Source: G965230065 sp965230065 (GTDB taxonomy: Bacteria > Bacteroidota > Bacteroidia > Cytophagales > Cyclobacteriaceae). From it: 64,000 nucleotides of DNA. Each line of letters opens with the position of its first letter. Within the stretch, counting starts at the first letter, position 1. Positions 61,003 to 64,000 of the stretch are shown piece by piece. The stretch lies in contig OZ245942.1 in the NCBI GenBank assembly GCA_965230065.1, positions 2,852,001 to 2,916,000 on the forward strand. The letters run 5' to 3'. A program made the translations under genes and the position numbers. A model generated the notes under the pieces. The model searched no databases. It was given only the letters and a program-made list of their open reading frames with translations, and had not been told where the DNA came from.

Positions 61003-62103
61003 ATGGGGAAGCTTGGAATGATTGTGCTGGCAGTGTATTTTTTGGCTGCATGTAACACAGAACAAAAACAAAAAGAGGTAAAACTAACCACAACCGCGTC
61101 AGAGCCAAAAGAAATTAACACCTATGGCATGGGCAATGCCTGGTTGTCAGAATATGGTTTTTTTGAAGGAAACCCGGCTGAGTTGCAACCTGCTGCCAAT
61201 GTGATTCCTTACGAACTGAATACGCCCCTGTTTTCTGATTATGCTCACAAAAAGCGATTTATCTATTTTCCGGAAGGGGCACCTGCCAACTATGAGGAAA
61301 AAGAAGTATTGGACTTTCCAGTGGGCACAGTGCTTATCAAAAACTTTTATTACCCAAATGATTTTCGTGATGCGTCTGGGCGGCAATCCGCGAAGGGAAA
61401 AAAGATATTGGAAACACGCCTGCTGGTGCATGAAGCAAAAGGGTGGCAGCCATTGTCATACATCTGGAACGAAGAACAAACCGATGCTTATTTCGAGATT
61501 TTAGGGGAGACTATTCCCGTAAAATGGACGCATAAAGATGGTGCAATAAAACAAACCAACTACATCGTGCCCAACCTGAACCAGTGCAAAAGCTGCCATG
61601 TAAAAGATAAGACGCTTATGCCTATTGGCCCCACAGCCCGACAGCTCAACCGGAAAAACACATTTACATCAGGGGAAGTAAACCAATTGGATTACCTGGC
61701 GGTACATGGCTATCTTTCAGGCTTGCCCGCAGCAAAAGAACGTCCATCTTTACCACTATGGGAAGATCCAGGTTCGGGAACGCTTGACGAGCGGGCCATC
61801 GCGTATTTGGATATTAACTGTGGCCCTTGCCACAACCCGGAAGGGCCGGCCAAAACTTCGGGGCTGAACCTCACCGTTTTTGAAACTGACCCTTACAAAC
61901 TAGGTTTTATGAAACCACCAGTGGCTGCCGGAAAAGCCTCGGGCAATTTGCTGCACGACATTGTGCCCGGCAAGCCCGAAGCGTCCATACTCCTACACCG
62001 CATGAACAGTACCGACCCTGAAGTAATGATGCCCGAACTGGGCCGTACCCTTATTCATGAAGAAGGCGTAGCCCTAATTCGTGAATGGATTAACCAGTTG
62101 TAA
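61003..62103 (+). CDS. SO2930-family diheme c-type cytochrome lipoprotein
   Basis: 366-aa lipoprotein (LAAC, C17) from the ATG at 61003, one base after the beta-helix stop. Two heme-binding motifs C-K-S-C-H (195-199) and C-G-P-C-H (273-277) mark a diheme c-type cytochrome. The conserved N-terminal region is WLSEYGFFEGNPAELQPAANVIPYELNTPLFSDYAHKKRFIYFPEG. The family is known as TIGR03806. It probably carries electrons to or from a periplasmic or surface redox reaction that involves the beta-helix protein. The system has no assigned function. Confidence 0.9.
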   Translation: MGKLGMIVLAVYFLAACNTEQKQKEVKLTTTASEPKEINTYGMGNAWLSEYGFFEGNPAELQPAANVIPYELNTPLFSDYAHKKRFIYFPEGAPANYEEKEVLDFPVGTVLIKNFYYPNDFRDASGRQSAKGKKILETRLLVHEAKGWQPLSYIWNEEQTDAYFEILGETIPVKWTHKDGAIKQTNYIVPNLNQCKSCHVKDKTLMPIGPTARQLNRKNTFTSGEVNQLDYLAVHGYLSGLPAAKERPSLPLWEDPGSGTLDERAIAYLDINCGPCHNPEGPAKTSGLNLTVFETDPYKLGFMKPPVAAGKASGNLLHDIVPGKPEASILLHRMNSTDPEVMMPELGRTLIHEEGVALIREWINQL

Positions 62104-62110
62104 GACGAAT

Positions 62111-62154
62111 GTAAAACGAATCGGGATGCCGAAACAATTGCAATTTCGTTTTAC
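62111..62154. repeat. Hairpin repeat (GTAAAACGA family)
   Basis: gtaaaacga (62111-62119) and tcgttttac (62146-62154) pair exactly. The 26-base loop contains gccgaaacaattgcaatttcg, itself partly self-complementary. It resembles the dispersed cgaaactgcag repeats. It begins eight bases after the cytochrome stop and may end that transcript. Confidence 0.5.
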
Positions 62155-62210
62155 AAAGCTCTCTAAATCCACTAATTTTCCATCTGTTTCATCCAACAGA
62201 TGCGATAAAC

Positions 62211-63335
62211 TTGTATTTCAATCTTTACAACTTACTCATTTTCTTTGGTGTAGGGCAGGGAATTATCCTGGGGCTGGTAATTTTTTTCTTGCGGAAAGAA
62301 GAAGACCGGGCTGCTGTTTTCCTGGCGGCCCTCATTATCAGTTTTGCCCTTACCACCGGCAAGCACCTTGTGATAGATTTGCAGGAACAAAATCCCTGGT
62401 TATCGCCACTGATACTCCCACTCTCCTTTTTTTTGCTGATGGGACCATTGCTTTATTTTTATATTAAAAGCACGGTTTCATCTCATTTTCAGATAAAAGG
62501 GAAAGATTGGCTGCATTTTGTTCCGGCTTTTGTTTTTTTAATGCTGCAGTTGGGGATTTTCCTCTCAAAAACGGCCATCCCAAATGCCAGGATTAACGGA
62601 ATTTCGGGTACTTTGCAACTGTCCGAACAAGTAGCGGGGCTGGCTTCTTTCTTTGTGTATGGCTTTTTGGGGCTGCAAAAAGTGAGGAATTATCAACGAT
62701 GGATTGCGCAGGAGTATTCCAACCATGAATATATAACACTTGCCTGGCTGCGCAGTCTGCTCATTGCATTGCTCATTGGGTGGGTATTATTGCTGGGTTT
62801 CACTTGTTTTGATCTGGTTTTTCACGATTTTCATTTACCCCCTTCTGCTTACTACCCTTTATTGCTTTACGTTTCAGTGCTTATTTACTGGATGGGCCTG
62901 AAAAAACTGATGATGCTCAGGCAGCCCGTACCCGCTCAAACGGTGGTTGAGAATACCAAAAACCAAATCATGCCGGAAGAAAACCCGGAGGATTTACGGG
63001 ATGAAATTGCCCGTTTAGAGGCATTGGTAATACAGCAAAAGCCCTATCTGGACCCGGAGCTCAAGCTTGACAAACTGGCATCTCTCATGGGTTTACACCC
63101 TAAAACTTTATCTCATTTGCTGAATAAAGGGCTGGAAACCAGTTTTTATGACTTTATCAACAGCCACAGGGTAGAGGAAGTAAAAGCAAAACTCACCGAC
63201 CCAGCATATGAAAGGTATACGCTGTTGGGCGTTGCTCTTGATTCAGGCTTTAATTCCAAATCTACCTTTAATCATATTTTTAAGAAATTTACCCAGCAAA
63301 CGCCTTTGGAATATAAGCGGAAATATGTTCAGTGA
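62211..63335 (+). CDS. AraC-family regulator with a multi-pass membrane sensor domain
   Basis: 374-aa regulator, starting with TTG at 62211 (YFNLYNLLIFFGVGQGIILGLVIFF). The N-terminal half holds about seven hydrophobic segments up to residue 235, and the cytoplasmic C-terminus a double helix-turn-helix (LKLDKLASLMGLHPKTLSHLLNKGLETSFYDFINSHRVEEVK and YTLLGVALDSGFNSKSTFNHIFKKFTQQTPLEYKRK). This membrane-sensor AraC layout is common in Bacteroidota. It may sense an envelope signal and control the flanking redox or deacetylase genes. Confidence 0.92.
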   Translation: MYFNLYNLLIFFGVGQGIILGLVIFFLRKEEDRAAVFLAALIISFALTTGKHLVIDLQEQNPWLSPLILPLSFFLLMGPLLYFYIKSTVSSHFQIKGKDWLHFVPAFVFLMLQLGIFLSKTAIPNARINGISGTLQLSEQVAGLASFFVYGFLGLQKVRNYQRWIAQEYSNHEYITLAWLRSLLIALLIGWVLLLGFTCFDLVFHDFHLPPSAYYPLLLYVSVLIYWMGLKKLMMLRQPVPAQTVVENTKNQIMPEENPEDLRDEIARLEALVIQQKPYLDPELKLDKLASLMGLHPKTLSHLLNKGLETSFYDFINSHRVEEVKAKLTDPAYERYTLLGVALDSGFNSKSTFNHIFKKFTQQTPLEYKRKYVQ

Positions 63336-63365
63336 CAGGCTTTTATTGGCATTATGGCTTTCAGT

Positions 63366-64000
63366 TTACTTTTCTACTGCATGCACTTTTATGTACTTTT
63401 CTAATTCAGAGTCTTTGGGGCCTATATAATGGAAGCGTTCTGCCCATTCCAGGTCATATTGTTCCCCGAGTTTACGGTCAGAAGGTACACCTCTCAACCT
63501 TTCAGAGTCGATATCCAGGACAAAATGTTCGATGTAGTTCAGGTTTGCTGATTCATCATCGATGCCCAGCACAGGCAGGTATTTGTTTTCACCAGCCAGC
63601 CTCTTTTTCAAATTTGCACCGCTTTCTCCGCCTGGGCCTTGGGTAACATTAACGCGGTTTGCTTTCACCTTCTCGTCAATCACTCCGGATATATCTACAA
63701 TACGATTGACGAGCTGAGGGCCACGGGCGAAATAATACTTTTCTTTAACAGCATGCGGTTTTAGCCCGGCATCAAAATGCTCGGGGTAGTCTAATCGCCC
63801 GCCCGCCATCCAGGCGGCAGCTTCTACAACACGGGCGGTAACATAATGATCCGGGTTTTCTTCATAATGGCCCCAGGGGTCGTAGGTAATAACCGTGTCT
63901 ACTTTTAATAACCTGAACAGGAAAATGAGCCGGGCTTTCAACTCTTGTATACTGACATTGTCCATGCGGTGGTTGGTGTAATTGAGATTGTACACCTTTT
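63366..64000 (-). CDS. PIG-L (LmbE-like) deacetylase, 3' part
   Basis: Partial gene; the frame is open to the window edge at 64000, so the N-terminus with the AHPDDE zinc motif lies outside. The visible 211 codons carry the later family motifs ITYDPWGHYEENPDHYVTARVVEAAAWMAGG (with the third metal ligand H-P-D-H region). These enzymes remove acetyl groups from N-acetylglucosamine-type sugars or related conjugates. The 30-base space before it separates it from the AraC gene, with which it is convergent. Confidence 0.9.
   Translation of the reverse strand, partial: KVYNLNYTNHRMDNVSIQELKARLIFLFRLLKVDTVITYDPWGHYEENPDHYVTARVVEAAAWMAGGRLDYPEHFDAGLKPHAVKEKYYFARGPQLVNRIVDISGVIDEKVKANRVNVTQGPGGESGANLKKRLAGENKYLPVLGIDDESANLNYIEHFVLDIDSERLRGVPSDRKLGEQYDLEWAERFHYIGPKDSELEKYIKVHAVEK

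Overview
The window is chromosomal DNA of a Bacteroidota bacterium, most likely a marine or sediment Cytophagales relative. The evidence is a SusC/SusD outer-membrane uptake pair, many SPII lipoproteins with a short lipobox, promoters of the TAnnTTTG type, and the Bacteroidota-style order yceD-rpmF-plsX-fabH-efp-accB-accC. No tRNA, rRNA, CRISPR array, transposase or phage gene was seen.

Bases 1-31500 are mainly a glycan-degradation and sulfatase region. It opens with the 3' part of a SusC receptor, a SusD lipoprotein and a sulfatase in one operon. A GxxExxY gene beside a palindromic repeat follows, then two tandem paralogous FAD-dependent oxidoreductase lipoproteins, an AraC regulator and a DUF4242 lipoprotein. 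An AT-rich orphan gene with a PD-(D/E)XK nuclease-like C-terminus, two further sulfatases and a RelE/XRE toxin-antitoxin pair come next. After a minus-strand block (lipoprotein, membrane protein, AraC) lie a Tat-exported xylose-isomerase-like protein, a sialidase-like/LamG protein, a GntR regulator, an amidohydrolase, a GH30-type glycosidase and a large VCBS/UnbV lipoprotein. Together they look like a locus for taking up and dismantling a sulfated polysaccharide.

Bases 31500-54700 are mostly housekeeping: a fused 3-hydroxyacyl-CoA dehydrogenase/enoyl-CoA hydratase translationally coupled to a MarR regulator, an orphan MNT nucleotidyltransferase, an O-methyltransferase, a lytic transglycosylase with three LysM domains, a receiver-only response regulator, dnaX, an NhaC antiporter, a DEDDy exonuclease, an ECF42-type sigma factor with its DGPF/YciI partner, the fatty-acid cluster, a TPR protein, yraN and lipB.

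Bases 54700-64000 return to accessory content: decayed genes (a lipoprotein whose lipobox cysteine codon reads as TGA, an Uma2 N-terminal remnant, a truncated PIN toxin), a large glycosidase-like lipoprotein, galM, a beta-helix lipoprotein paired with a diheme cytochrome c, a membrane-anchored AraC regulator, and the 3' part of a PIG-L deacetylase cut by the window edge.

The intergenic spaces carry at least five families of short dispersed palindromic repeats. One GC-rich palindrome is inserted in frame inside a coding sequence. The most novel single gene is the orphan nuclease at 11295-12782; the repeat families and the decayed genes are the most unusual structures.
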